Source: Zygnema cylindricum
Taxonomy: Eukaryota; Streptophyta; Zygnematophyceae; Zygnematales; Zygnemataceae
Length of the DNA: 60,000 bases
Reading direction: 5' to 3'
Assembly: GCA_037447655.1 (NCBI GenBank)
Contig: JBBHKE010002450.1
Span: forward strand, 64,001 to 124,000
The notes under the pieces were generated by a model. The model saw only the letters and a program-made list of their open reading frames with translations, was not told where the DNA came from and did no database searches. The translations under genes and the position numbers were made by a program. Of this stretch, positions 37,717 through 50,241 are shown piece by piece (the stretch's first letter is position 1; each line of letters starts with the position of its first letter).

Positions 37717-40700
37717 TCACTCCTCCCCAGGTTCCTGCAAGCCTCCGGTTAGAAAAAAGATTCGAGCTTCCACAGCCGCTAGTCCTCTGGTTTCCCTCAG
37801 CTTTGCCACATCCTCGAGCTTGTCACGTTGCCCGCTTGTGCTGTACCGTAACAGCACCAAGTCTTCGTCTGTGCTCCAGACTGGGCCTATTTCATTCTTA
37901 CTTCCTGGAAACCAGATATAGCGTGGCTCATTCGATTAGCCATGGACCTCAAAGCTCAAAGCCTTGCTTAAAGCTTGCTTGTAGGGTAATCACAAAAGCA
38001 ATTACTGGTGTTACTGGATAGTAATCGCAGTAATCGTACAAAAAAATGTCCAAATAGTACACTTTTCTGTACGATTAGGGCTTCGCCAGGTAAGTAACGC
38101 CAGTAATTAAATTCAAATATCCAGAGAAAAAATTGAACAATGGAGGATAATGCTATCACTGTCAGCAAAGTTAGACACTGATTTTATCATTCACCTTCTG
38201 CTAGTATTTTCATGTAAAAGAGAACTTGCCTGCTTTCCATTCTTTAAGCAATGACTCTGCGGCAATGAAGTTCCCTGACGATGTCACGAGCGCTTTCAGA
38301 ACCTCAGCTTCTGTTGATCCTGTCTGTGAAACCCCGTAACACGACAAAACCCAGTCACAGGCCCAATATGAGAAAGAGACCGACATGCACTGAAAGGCGC
38401 CTCTAAACGCTCTGATCCTCAACCTAACCTTTTCGGATTTTAATCGGGTGAGCTGAGTGTAAGGTGAAAGTCGCCAGGTTTCAGTTCCAACAGTAGAGCA
38501 GAGTAGGTACAAGTCCCAGCAAAAAAGGGGATCACACAACCAAAAATCAAAAGGGCAACCAATCCTGCAAATTTTCAAAGCTTTTTGATATGCAAAGTTG
38601 ACTATCATGGTCGTCGCTGGAAGTTTCAGATGGCTTACCAAAATTTGCAGGCTTCTTACGCCTCGGCGAACCTGTTCAATCCTTGTCAACTGCCTATTTG
38701 TCAACTTCATTTCAGCTGCCCCCTCCTCAAAATCCTTGTCATCCTCTCCTTGCCAAGCGTTTTGTCCCAGAGTCTCCTCCACAATCATGTCAGCCTGCAT
38801 CTGCACATCGCTTGCTTCCTTCCTGCGTCTCCGATACTGTTGAGCATTAACAACACAGTCTGCACTCTGCTTTTCATTGGGCGTAGAAACATTTTTGAAC
38901 TTCCTTGCATGCCTCTTTCCAATTTCCCCCAACGGAGCTTCATCCGCAGATACTGAAGATTCACCGAATTCATTCAGTACAGCAGGTCCAAGAGGTTCTC
39001 GCTCCAAAACAGCTTCATCCTCTTGCTTTAATATGACGTTTTGACCAATTTTGCAAGCCAATTTATCCTTCGTATCTAAAAATGCTTTATTCTCTTGACT
39101 TGTCAGCTCATCTTGTAAGTAGCATTTTTCCCCTGACAGATCCTCGGATAAGTGCCTCACTGATAGTTTTCTGGGTTTTTTCCCAACTTTTCGTAATTGT
39201 TTGATGTTAGTGACTGCAGCACTCCCTCTTTTAGTCGGACATCGCTTCAGCACCTTTAGTTCCGTTTCCGTCATGGTGGAAGCCCCTGCATCCACTTTCA
39301 ACAAGATTGGCTCTTCAATAAATCTTTTGTCCTCACGATAGATAATAACACAAGGCCAAAATTCTCCCACATTAAACCCTCTAAAGTATCATCCTGTCGA
39401 CATAAAAAATGCACCATAATTGACTCCACTGCAACATCAAACTCTGTTAATGCCTCCACCAAAATAGTTGCAAAGAGTATCACTAAACTTTGATTTAGCT
39501 ATGACAAAAAAGGCAGCAAAAAAAGTCGCATAGATGCCTCAACAAAGCTCAGTCAAGCTATCTTTGATTTAAAAAGAAGTGCCATAGCATCCACCCCTAG
39601 GAGAAGGTGGAGTTGAACCAATTAATCACACAGACGTTTGAACCCAGTAAAGATATATTACTTGGGCTCAAATGGCCAAATAGTCTTCGATGACACATTA
39701 TTCCTGAAAGTTAATTGAATTGTAAAATCTATAGTTTCGAAGTATAAATTCCTCTTTTGTTAACTACAAAGCATTGTTAATGAGAAGCCGCCACATATTG
39801 GTCCCGTTAATCTTGTGTATATCACATACTACACCGCCAATCGCTATTAGAGTAAATAACACTAATTCGGTGCCATTTTTTCAAAAAAAAAAAACCTGAA
39901 ATACAATCCATAATTCTATTTTTTCCATTATTCTAATTAGAGTTTTTTTTCAATTAGCGTTAATAATGGAAGTACACTGCGATGGAAATAGTGTGGCGTA
40001 CGGACAGGATATTTTTGTACGAAATGGTACTTTTTGAATTACAAAGGCATAAAAAGACACTTAACATTATTGCGCACACATGTGAATGTGCACTGGAAGA
40101 AAGAGACGCAAACTCGTCGACAAAAATCACGTTCTCATATGTTCGTCCGTCGACCGTGTGAACAGCGCGACGGCGTACGAATTGGTCAGATTTTGTACGG
40201 GTACACATATTACTGTAGACATCGAAAGGGCGGGTATTTATTATTCAGGACAACCCAAATTACAGTTAGGGATTAATTAGTATACATATATTTTTTTCAA
40301 AAAAAAAAAATTCCTGATTAGTGTTAATAACACTATTTTTTTTTTACGCTATTTATTTCTTTACTCTAATAGCGATTGACGGTGTACCATATAAGAAATA
40401 CAAGCAACATGTAAAATTGTGAGCAATAGTTTCATGAAAATATCTTTGACATGGTTATGCACCTCATGAAGATAACATCGATAAAATAATTAACAAAATA
40501 AATCAACATGGTTGCAAACATCAAACCATGTACAATCTACCTTATATTACTTACAATTAGGCGTCATATGAATAATAAATAACAAGTAGCAAACACAAGA
40601 ACAGCTCAGCATTTCCACAAATCTTATGTAAGAGAAATCAAGATGGTAATTTAATAAGTAAGACAACACAAGACAACAAACGATACTTCGTGTAACAACA

Positions 40701-42116
40701 AAAATTAACCCAAATATTTACCAATGTATTTGAATTTGTACAAATAGTGTACATTTGTTAGAAGTTTAAAGTGAGCTGTATATATTATTATTATTATTTT
40801 TTTTTTTATGAATTATTGACATATTGTAGCTACAAAATTTACAAAGGAAACAATGAATATTAATTTGCAGTTCTCGCTTACCGAATGAGAAGCAGGTACA
40901 TTATTTCAATGCTCATTTTTACAGAAAATAGAGCGAATACAGTTCAAACTCCATAAACGTTTTCAGAAAAAGTACAATCATAAAACACACAATAATGACT
41001 ATTGACCGCTTTTTAGTCCAAGAGGGTGGATGTCACGGGTATTTGCGTCACACCTCTTGTCCCCATGTGCTTGTTGACAAGGCTGTCACGAGCACTTCCC
41101 CCCTCGTGTGTCAACAAAGATCAATCATATCCACATACCTCAACTTTTCTCTCCATACAGGAATATGACAGAGCTGCTCCAAAAAGAGCAACAGGTTCAG
41201 CTATGCTACAGGGTTAAAAAACCAGGCTGGAGGTTAGGTTTAAGCTTACTCTGTAACGGAAGTTCCGCATCGTTTGTTCTCAAGTCTTTGAGAGGACCAT
41301 GGCATCTGCCTTTTCTTTTATCAATATTGTCATCCTCTAATGTTTCTGCTGTCTTGAACTTCTTCCCGGCTTCTAAAGCAGGCAATATGTGTCTTTTGTA
41401 GCGATTCTTCAAGGACTGCCAAGTATGGCCACGGCCCCATTCATCAGCAACTTTTGTCCAGAACCTATTTCCCTTAAGAGAAGAATTGGCCTTTTGCGCA
41501 TGTTCAATCAAAGCTGCGTCATCCTCCTCACTAAAGTATGAATGGCGGCGTTTAGGTCTTGCTTCACAAGCTCTGACAGTGAAGGGAGCCAACGGAACCA
41601 ACTTATTGTGAGCCACACAGGTATCCACGTAAGTTGTAAGGTAAAGAACCTGAAGTTGACCGGCCTCACCCAAAAAATACAGCTGAGAAGGTAAGTGTCC
41701 TCATATGTTCAGACAGTCTGACCAGCCATGCCCTAATTCTTAGCATGTCTCGCTCTGACAGCAAAAAAAATCCACTTTAAATTGGGACTATCGAGTGCTG
41801 TCTATTGTATCGGAGACTCTCTTACAGCTGGCAAATGGCCATGCACCTGGTCTGGAATCAGCCGTTTCTGCCACGTGTCCTTATCCTCTGGCCGCACGAG
41901 CCTATGCAAAACGCCTTTCTCCTTTGCATCTCGTGGAGGCATCCAGCGACCTCCATGTCTCTCCACGAGAGCTTGAATCCGAGCTCTATCCTCACCATAT
42001 TTTGAATTGCTATGGATGTTTATCATGTAAAACATCATAGGAGTGCCATCCTCCTCCAAGAAAAGGGCCACGCGTGGCTCTCTCGCCGAGCCTGACCCGG
42101 CTACCATGGCAAACAC
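37717..42116 (-). CDS. RAP1: RAP1/TERF2IP homologue (BRCT, Myb, RCT), 6 exons, 587 aa
   Basis: Exons, high to low: 42116-41847, 41682-41250, 39482-39378, 39312-38639, 38323-38230, 37904-37717. They total 1764 nt and every phase agrees. Residues about 12-125 form a BRCT domain like that of human RAP1: LFLEEDGTPMMFY at the start and YVDTCVAHNKL at the end, split by intron 1. Residues about 136-191 form the RAP1 Myb: RRHSYFSEEDDAALIEHAQK, GNRFW, HTWQSLKNRYKRHI. Exon 3 (ILVEALTEFDVAVESI) resembles the MLVEATREFEEVV segment of vertebrate RAP1. A linker with a basic RRRRKE patch follows. The C-terminal RCT reads EAEVLKALVTSSGNFIAAES, GPVWSTDEDLVLL, GLAAVEARIFF. In animals RAP1 binds TRF2 through RCT at telomeres. 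The fifth intron is GC-AG. The 65-bp fourth intron is the least certain junction. Intron 3 holds a MITE. Confidence 0.93.
39832..40384. mobile_element. TACACCG-family MITE, 553 bp, in RAP1 intron 3
   Basis: The left end CACCGCCAATCGCTATTAGA and the right end TCTAATAGCGATTGACGGTG are near-perfect inverses, flanked by TA at both sides. The internal sequence shares AATAGTGTGGCGTACGG and GACGGCGTACGA with the 542-bp element at 50242-50783, so the two form a longer subfamily. No coding capacity. Confidence 0.88.
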
Positions 42117-42769
42117 TTCGAAGATTTTTAGAGAAATTCAAAATCAGATTCCAAATTTGCTTAGGACAAAGGCTGCACGGCGACGAACAGGCAAGTCGAA
42201 TTGGAATGCTGGCAGCTGGTTTCACAATTAAATAACTTTCGCTTTCACACAGAAGGCTTTTCATATTTTCGGAAGGCGAAAATATTTGAGAGACGGCCGA
42301 TTTAAAATACCGCGAAGGCATGAAGGCACGAGGTACAAATTCTGAAACCATCAAATTCTGCTCTATTGAGTGACTCGGCCGGTCAACGCAAAGGAAATCT
42401 CCGGCACAGTCCACGTGTACCTCTATTAGCGTCATAACTTTATACCTGGGGGTTTATACCAGTGTTATCAATTCTAGTTCAATTCTTTAATGACGTGGCT
42501 GGTTTTGAACCGTTCAAGGAATTAGCGTCAAGAAAAAACAAATTATACTGTTTTCGATTTCAAGGGGTGAAATTTAATGTACCACGACCTGATGGGAAAT
42601 TAGCCGAGAATACTGCGAGTAAATGTATTCCGTACAATTACTGGGCACTCCTGATAGAACGTCACTCCAACGTAGTATGTTTCATTGTTTCCTCTCTGCG
42701 TGACGTGACCCTGTCCTCTCCTTGCGCTCATCTCTCCCCTCTGCTCTTTGTGAATGTCTGAAAGGCCCC
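42117..42769. promoter_or_regulatory. 653-bp interval between divergent RAP1-like and BRE genes
   Basis: The start codons of RAP1 (minus) and BRE (plus) face away from each other across this interval. It must contain both 5' untranslated regions and both core promoters, and could act as one bidirectional promoter. A CACGTG occurs near 42413. A minus-strand frame running from 42435 into RAP1 exon 1 is out of frame with the BRCT domain and is not called a gene. No TATA box is assigned. Confidence 0.55.
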
Positions 42770-45700
42770 ATGGATATCCTGCACCCTCTCATCCGCACGC
42801 ATGCGGACTCCCTCATCCGCGGCCACGCGTCAGTCTTTGAAGTTGATGACGTCCGCAAGGGCACCGAAGCGGCTGAGTTTGCCGACCGCTTCTGCGTGCT
42901 GGTGCCCTGCTGCAGTGCCAGATTGCGCTGTACTGCTTTCTAAACTCTGTCGCTCTTTTCGACGCCCTTCTCATGCCCCCATTCTTCACGCTCTTCACAG
43001 TTTTTAGGTTTCAGGTGGTTTTAACTAACGGGAGTACATCAAAATCTAGTGTTTCAATGAGGATCGCATATGAATGGCAATTGCATGACAATCGTCAGTT
43101 GATATTTGTCGAGTTAATTGTTACTTTGTCACAAATTTAGATCTTTTGGTTGGATGCTCATTTCGTTTTTCCTTCTTTTGTTGTGGTGGCGCATTGAATT
43201 ATTAAGCCTGTAGTCTTCTTAGACCACAGGCGGATTTGCATCAACCATTGTGAAGATGAATATCTGTTTGCAACAGTAGAAGAATCATATGATTGGTATA
43301 GCGACTTTGTTTCTGTTCACATTTGTAGGGTTACATACTTTAATTGGGAAAAAATGGCCCATTTTTCATTGCCTACCAGCACATTCGTTTAGAAAGTTTG
43401 TTCTTGCATTTATCTGGACGTGTAAAAAAAATTATTGTCTCTTGGTCATAAACTATTTAGCACTTTAGAGGTCAACTTCGTCATCCCTTATGTGACATTG
43501 CATGGCAGTAAACCATACAAAGCTTTTACCAAGTTTTCCACAAGGTTTTATTAGTTGCTTTGTGATGTGGATGATTTCTTAATCTTCAATGTTTTTGTTG
43601 CACGATAATTTTTTTGCTAATTCAAAAGGTTTAAAACATCCTGAATGTTCATCAAATTTCCATCCGCTCTGGAGTTTTTTCCGATAAGTTAGATTCAATA
43701 GAAAAGCAAGTCGTATGTGTTGGAAATAGAGATGTTTCATTGGTGAAATTAACCATCAACTTGGAAACTTTAGAAACATACTTGTCAAGCTGTTGGTGTT
43801 GTTTTTAACAAAGCCATTTTTTTCTCCGTTGAACGGTCTTATGCACCAATTTTGGAACATAGATTTATTCAAGTGGAAATGCGGCGATTGCAAAACGTTG
43901 TTCTTTGCACTTAAGGTTTTCACACATTTGCCGTGGTGATTGCAGGGCATATCATATATAATGTGAACTATATTAAAGTGCCGCCAGATGTAATTTTTGG
44001 TCAAGATGATGAAAGTTTTCAGCCATTGGTTTCAAGTGGATCAAGTCCTCATTTGGTAGCAATGGAGAAGACTCTACGAGAGTGGGATGTCTACAATTCA
44101 CAATCTCTTTTGAAACTCATGGTTTCTTTACGGTATGAATTTCTGTTTCTTTGGAACAAATTTGTCAAGTGTTGAAGGCTCTGGGTATTCAACAACCTTT
44201 TCTGAATTTTTGCCTTGACAAAGACATCCAGAGTTTTCATCTGCGTTTGCTTTTAAGCCACTTGTTTGTGGACCAACTTGCGACTCATTTACCAACACCT
44301 TTCCTTGATGAGTCACACTTCTATTTCATTTTGATAATTTTTGTACAGTAAAGCTCATTTCAATATTTGAATTTGCTCTGCTTTGAGGGGGAAAATGTGG
44401 AGACAAGTAAAATCCTTAATGACTGATTGCGAGATGTCTTTTTAAGGTGCATGTATGGTTTGCAGAGAACTCTACCTTCTGCATCAGCGGAGTCTGGTGG
44501 AGCGTCTCACAGACCCTCGTGTGACATTCGAGCTTAGCACCATGGCTGGCCTAGAGGTGAGGAAAGCTCATATGAATGGCCACATTGCCCAGCATCCCCA
44601 CTTATGATTTCCTACTCTTAGCTGTTCTCCAGAACCTTGCCTCACATGTGGCCTCAGGCTGGGGTGGCAGGGGATCGACATGTTTCTTCTTGGAGGTCCT
44701 GAAAAGGTTTGTCCTTCCTAACTCTTTGTTCCTTTTTTTAACTCCTTTAGGAGAAAAGAGAGGAGGGTGGCATTCTATTTCCCAAGAATTCCCTCTCCTG
44801 TTGATTTTACGCTGAGCTGAGCTGACTGGCTAGCCTATGGTAGTACATACCTGCAAACCAATGTTCCCAAGTTTTTCTCTCACCCTGTGACATCTGGTAT
44901 CGTTTGTTGGCATTTTGAAGCCAGAAGAAGTACAGCTGTCTGTACCACTGGGAGACATAGACTTGAGTCCATTGTCTGGTCTCATTCGAGGAGGGGCTCA
45001 AGACATCACTCGCGACTCAGTACAAAACCGAGCCCCGATGCAGCTCCAGGTAAACTGAACTTTTACAGATACTTAGCTGGAAAAGATATTATCCAATTGG
45101 ATGGTTTTAGATGAATTCGACATCTATCCCTATGCACTTTGTTTACCTTTTCAGCTTGTTGTTATGCATGCGATGGGTTTTTACACATGTAACTCCCTAG
45201 TCCGATTCTACTGGTAGTATTTTTTTTTGTCTATGTTTCATTTTGCTGTCGTGTTGGCTTCTGACTCCTGTTCTAAAGAAGTCATTCAGACTTCAAAGTG
45301 TGCTCGTTAACAGTTATGTATATTTACATGAATGCCCTGGTGGTGGGACATTTGCCAGGTGGCGCTCCCTCTCGCCCGTCGGATGGAAACTGGCGTCCAG
45401 CTGGCAGCAGCGCCAGCTGTCATGCAGGCACTGGCTATGGCGGATGTGGACCCTCGTTTGCCTCCATGGATAGATGGCACGTGCGTATTGGTTGCATTGG
45501 CTGTAGCTGCTGTCCCTTTTGTACCATTGTGTCGATAGGACGAACGGATCCCATGGTCTGATGAAGGGAATAACTGAGAGAGTTGAGGCGGGTTTATGGA
45601 TGGGCTGGACAGCTGTGTGATGGAGTACGTGCCGATCGTGCAGACGCAGATGCAGCAGCAGGTACGGTTAGGGCATAAAACAGGGCGGTGTTCTTTGATT

Positions 45701-47725
45701 GTCTTTGTTCCGTTGATACTGAAAGCATGGAAATGGCATGAATAGGGCGATGTGCGGAATGCGGCCTTAGCATTGACAGCGTGTGTGTGCCTGGGCCTGC
45801 CAGGTGGCAGAAGCGGGGCGTTCTGCGGAACTGAGGAGGTTATTGCTTATAGCGTTGCCAGCAGTGTTTGGACGCCCTCTGGAGATGGAGACGGTGGGTG
45901 TTGTAATAAGTTGTTTCTGTTTTAGTAATACAAATTCTTCTATAATGACTCAATTAAAAATAAGCAGTCAGTGATTCTCATCTTTTATTATTTTTCGGTG
46001 GTAGATTCTTAACTTTTTCTGTCTGCCATTTGCCAGTGGGCATCGATTATAATGTATATGCTTTCACAAGGGAGGGATATGATTATGGTTACTGTCATGT
46101 AGAAGCTGCGGTATATGAGCATTGAGTAAAATCAAGGTATCAGAGGGAAGATCAGTGAGAAGGATTCTGACTTGGCACTTGCGGCATGGTGTGGTCCAGG
46201 GGCAATTCAGAAGAGTTACATTCTTTCTAACCTGCGACAACTTTCCTTTTCTGGTCAGTGAAGATGAATCAACTTCCTTCCCATCCTGCAGTTGTTAGCT
46301 CATTCATCTCTCCCATTAGCCTGCTTTGGATTTTTATGCCATCGAGCATCCATTTTTTAGCACATAAATAAGAGCCTTTCTGAAGCCTTTTCCATGTAAG
46401 GTCAGAGTTTTATGGAAGATAGTTGAATTTTATTTTGGGCCAGCCTCATGGATTGTGGAGTTTCTGGGTGGCAGGTGCATATCGCCATGCCGGGTCTCTT
46501 TCCGAAACAGCAGCCAATCCTCACTCTGCAAAGCTCTCAGGTGATTTAGAAACCGCAGGTTGACTGGGATAAGAAGATATGACTCTGTTTGTCAGGTTGG
46601 AATCTTTCCTGTGTTTTCTTTTTGGTACGTCTTAACTGCTCCAAAAGAAAATCTTTTTCAACTCCTGGGAACACTTACAACATGAAACAATGTTGTGCAC
46701 TTCGTGGAATGAGTTGCATGTTTCGGAAAAGTCACTAGGGGTGCTCGTACTTGTGGTTTTACCGGTTTGGTTGCTTTTAGCGAATATTCTTTGTTGGCGC
46801 ATCCAAAGTAGCCGTACACATAGTAGACGCGTGACAAGACATCTGCCTATCACGTAGACAACTTTCGCACGCAATCTGCTCTGGTTCAAACTCCGCAGTC
46901 TTCCATATCTTTTTCGTCTTTTGTACCAGAAATCTAAAGACAGTTCAGTTCGGTATAAACTGCGATGACCTTGACCCGTTAGCTTTTGATAATTTTTTGT
47001 AACTGGAAGTATTGGTGATCTCAGGGGAGACAAAGAATAAAATATTTTTTGTCCGTGAAGAAATCCTGCATGTTGGTGCTTCACAAATTGGATTTGTACG
47101 CGTAGACAAGCGATATTTTTTGCTTAACAGAGAGAGTAAAACCATAAATGAGAAGTACCTCAACTGTAATGTGTAAATTTTTCAGAATTGTCTTTTCACG
47201 GAAATTTCAAAATGTTTGTTATCAGCCTGGTTAAGCTATAACCTTCCCAATTGTTCCCAGTGAGAAGCGTTTTCTGTGGGCTGAAGGCTCTCAGAGTGGC
47301 CATGTCTACAGTGTTTTGATGCGAATGGACGGCCTGTCACATCTCGAGGCTTTGATGACTATCCATGGAGCCCGAGATGGGACCCGGATGAAATGGGACG
47401 TCGAATATGGTAGGCCACTGACTCTAGGCTCAAAGAATGGAAGATGGGAAGGGCATCTATGATGGCCAGTCCCATTCTTTTTTTGGCTATGACCATGCCT
47501 CTTTAAGAAGGTGATTGTTTGAATGTAGCAGGTGAGGTGTAGCAACATTTTGGTGTTGCCCACTGTTTGTGTGAACTCTCTGTTTTTAAAATTCTTACCA
47601 GTTGACCCGCAAATTTCTAAATGCCAAAATTAAAAGTCTTTTGAGGTCCACTTGTTTGTGAATGCAGTTCGTTTATTCAAGATGAGGCCGTGAACTTTAA
47701 GCGTTTTTGTACTGAGCGAAGGTGA
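42770..47725 (+). CDS. BRE: BRE/BRCC45 (BABAM2) homologue, 11 exons, 366 aa
   Basis: Exons: 42770-42929, 43946-44132, 44466-44556, 44921-45049, 45359-45480, 45613-45661, 45804-45893, 46037-46087, 46475-46540, 47312-47409, 47668-47725. They total 1101 nt with all phases agreeing, close to the 383 residues of human BRE. Recognisable family blocks in order are: FCVLVPCC; RWHIIYNVNYIKVPPDVIFG (UEV-like); PEEVQLSVPLGDIDLSPL; LPPWIDGTCVMEYVPIVQTQ, corresponding to IPAFPGGGCLIDYVPQV in human BRE; LPAVFGRPLEMET; MVHIAMPGLFPKQQPILTLQ; DDYPWSPRWDPDEMGRRI; and CSFIQDEAVNFKRFCTERR at the end. BRE scaffolds the BRCC36 K63-specific deubiquitinase in BRCA1-A and BRISC complexes. The start is the first ATG of exon 1. 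It diverges from RAP1. Confidence 0.94.
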
Positions 47726-50190
47726 TGCATTCAGGCGAGCATCGGCTGTTTTTCAAATATACATAGGTGAGGTGCCCTCGCTAGTCTGTCCCGTCTCTCA
47801 AACGATTTTTCTCACTGTCAGACATGAATTTCTAACTCTATGCTTGTCCGTTCCTCCTTGAAATTGCGTCGTTTTTTGGTTTTTAATTCACTTTCTACAT
47901 GCAGAACAATTTAACTCTTTTATGCAACACTGGTAGTGAACTGTTGACAATAGTCTTATTCCCTTGAAAGCCTATTCCTTTCCTTTCCTTCCTTTGTTAG
48001 TCTGTCCTAGAGTCCTAGTCCTTTTTCGTTTTCCTTTGCCTTTTCCCACCACCTATCTTTTCCAGCATGCATGATATGTGATACATCCACTGGAGAAAAT
48101 GAGAAAAGAATGGTTGTTCATCTCCTGCTTAACAGTGTTGATAAGGGACATAGGCGCTGTAGTCACATTGTCAAGAATTGCGACCCTGTATTGAATAGGA
48201 AAGGTCCCGTCATAGTCTATTGGAGGTGTCTAATTGGTGTATTAAAGTTGAGACAGATTCCTGTGTGTCAGGTAGGGATCATCTTGTTGTAGGTCTTTCA
48301 AGGGTTTTTAGGGTTTTTCGGGCTCTTCTCAGACTTTGATGTTGTACTATTGGCTCAAAGAACAGAGTATGAGACTAGTATTGTTGAAGATAAGTGTCAT
48401 AAACGTGGTTTGATGATGTTGTATTGCAGGTCAATTTTTCACCCGGTTATGAGCTTTTAGCTTCATCCTGATGATTTGTGGTCGTTATTTTCAGTTTTCG
48501 TATGCATAGCTGGATTCATCCATTCTCTTTGAGAGGGAGTATAGTATTGTTTCTGTAAGCCTTTTGCAAATTACAGCATTGAAACCTTGTCGTGTCAGAG
48601 AAATCAAACTTTAGAAACCTACGGACTGCCAGCACTTTAGATCAGTTGAAATTTTGCATTCTACATCCTTATTATTTGTCTGTATCTGCTAGAGTTGATG
48701 AATTTGCGGATTGGTTTGTACGGTAGCATTCCCATTAGTTTCAGTTCCGTTTTTGTGAACAGTTTGATGTGCCACATCATATAGAGTGGTCACGTTATTG
48801 TTCTGACAAGTAGTTCGGGAAAGCTGATTGGTTAGCAGCATATGGACGAGATCGTTTTTATTAGTGGTGTCAGATTATTCCGTTGTATGTACTTCATTAC
48901 TCCATGACTTGGGTGTACTAAATAAAAAGTAGGAAAAGCTTTGATTGAGAAACTCGTGATGGAAAAACCATCTCCGTACAAAGGGGAGAAAAAAAAGTAA
49001 TTGCAAGCCACATACTCAACTCAACTTTGAGACTGATCCCGGTTTCCACATCATGTGGCATTTGTTTTATTTTTAGCTTCCTTCTTTTTTTTGGGTTCCT
49101 ATGTACTGGGATGGTTCACCATCGTGCTTTCTTGATAAAGTCTTACATTAGTAGGGCTAATCAGTCGTCAGAAATTTAAAAATTAAAAGCAAAATAGCCC
49201 TGAAAGTCTTTTTTTTTTGTGCATCATGTAATGAGGAGCTTGTCAGAAAAACTGTGACGAGATACATAGGAGTTACTCAGTTTTGCATATCAAGATTTTC
49301 TTGCATTAATTTTTAAATGGGTTTTTGTTATCATTGCATTTCCACACACAAGTGCTGTACAGTTATTCGATTGTTGAACGTGGTAATTTTGGTTAGTAAG
49401 TAGAGCGGCGATTTTGTAATAGAATTATCTAGTGTTGTTGGGAGTTTGTGAAACATGAGTGACTAGTATGCATGCCGGCTCAGGCACCAATTGTCAATTG
49501 TTGTATGTGTGACATAATGTAGCAGAGCTATACACTGTTCAGTTAGGTCCACAGGTTTGGGAATGATGTACCGACTGTCGTTGTTAGAATGAATCATTAG
49601 TGTAGATTGAAAAAAAAAATGTAAAATGCAAATTTAGTGTAGGGAGATGTTGTGGTTTGTCATGGGCTAGCCTTAAATAGTGTTATCAAAGCTATTCTAT
49701 GGTTTTCGGGCATAAAAAGAAAGTGTTGTGAACTATATAAGCCATACGCAGTGTAGTTGGAAAAATGAATGGTTGCAGATTTTAGGTTGCACTAACGATT
49801 TCGTTAGCTGAACATTTGAATTTGGAATTTTGAACTTGAAAAGTTTGGTTCCTAAAGCATATGAGTCCATGAGGCGCAGTGTAAATAAACCTCTCAATTA
49901 TGAGAACAATCTTAATTTTGATGCCACAGCGAATGACACACCAAAGCATGTGTGCACTGAAATTCAAATTTTCTTCTCAAAATTGGAAGTTAAAGCCTTT
50001 CAAATGTTCATCACTAAATGATTGAAAACATCTAAAGGCATGCATTCAGGATACTTGTGAAGTTGTGTTGTGAGACTCTTCTCCTTTCCATGGGTAGTCA
50101 CTCTCATAGCAGTTGCTCTTGTTAACACCAGGTCAGTTCATTGAGGGGTTATTGGCTGGGGTTGATTTTCTTGGCCCTAGGCTGACCTCG
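47726..50190. other. intergenic between BRE and URT1, nothing recognised
   Basis: No frame here resembles a protein I know, and no tRNA or element ends were found. The first few hundred bases presumably include the BRE 3' untranslated region. Confidence 0.5.
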
Positions 50191-50193
50191 AAC

Positions 50194-50230
50194 TAACCGA
50201 ACCGAACCGAACGGAACCGAACCGAACCAG
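50194..50230. repeat. (ACCGA)n pentamer microsatellite
   Basis: About seven tandem ACCGA units with one interruption (ACGGA). Confidence 0.85.
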
Positions 50231-50241
50231 GCAGAGTGCTA

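Noticed and set aside
42010-42435. 141-codon minus-strand frame overlapping RAP1 exon 1
   Set aside because: It is out of frame with the BRCT-coding exon and matches nothing; it probably runs through the 5' untranslated region.
47312-47413. BRE ending at the in-frame TAG at 47411
   Set aside because: Using the GT donor two bases into the last codon joins an exon at 47668 that encodes CSFIQDEAVNFKRFCTERR, a clear match to the plant BRE C-terminus, in correct phase.
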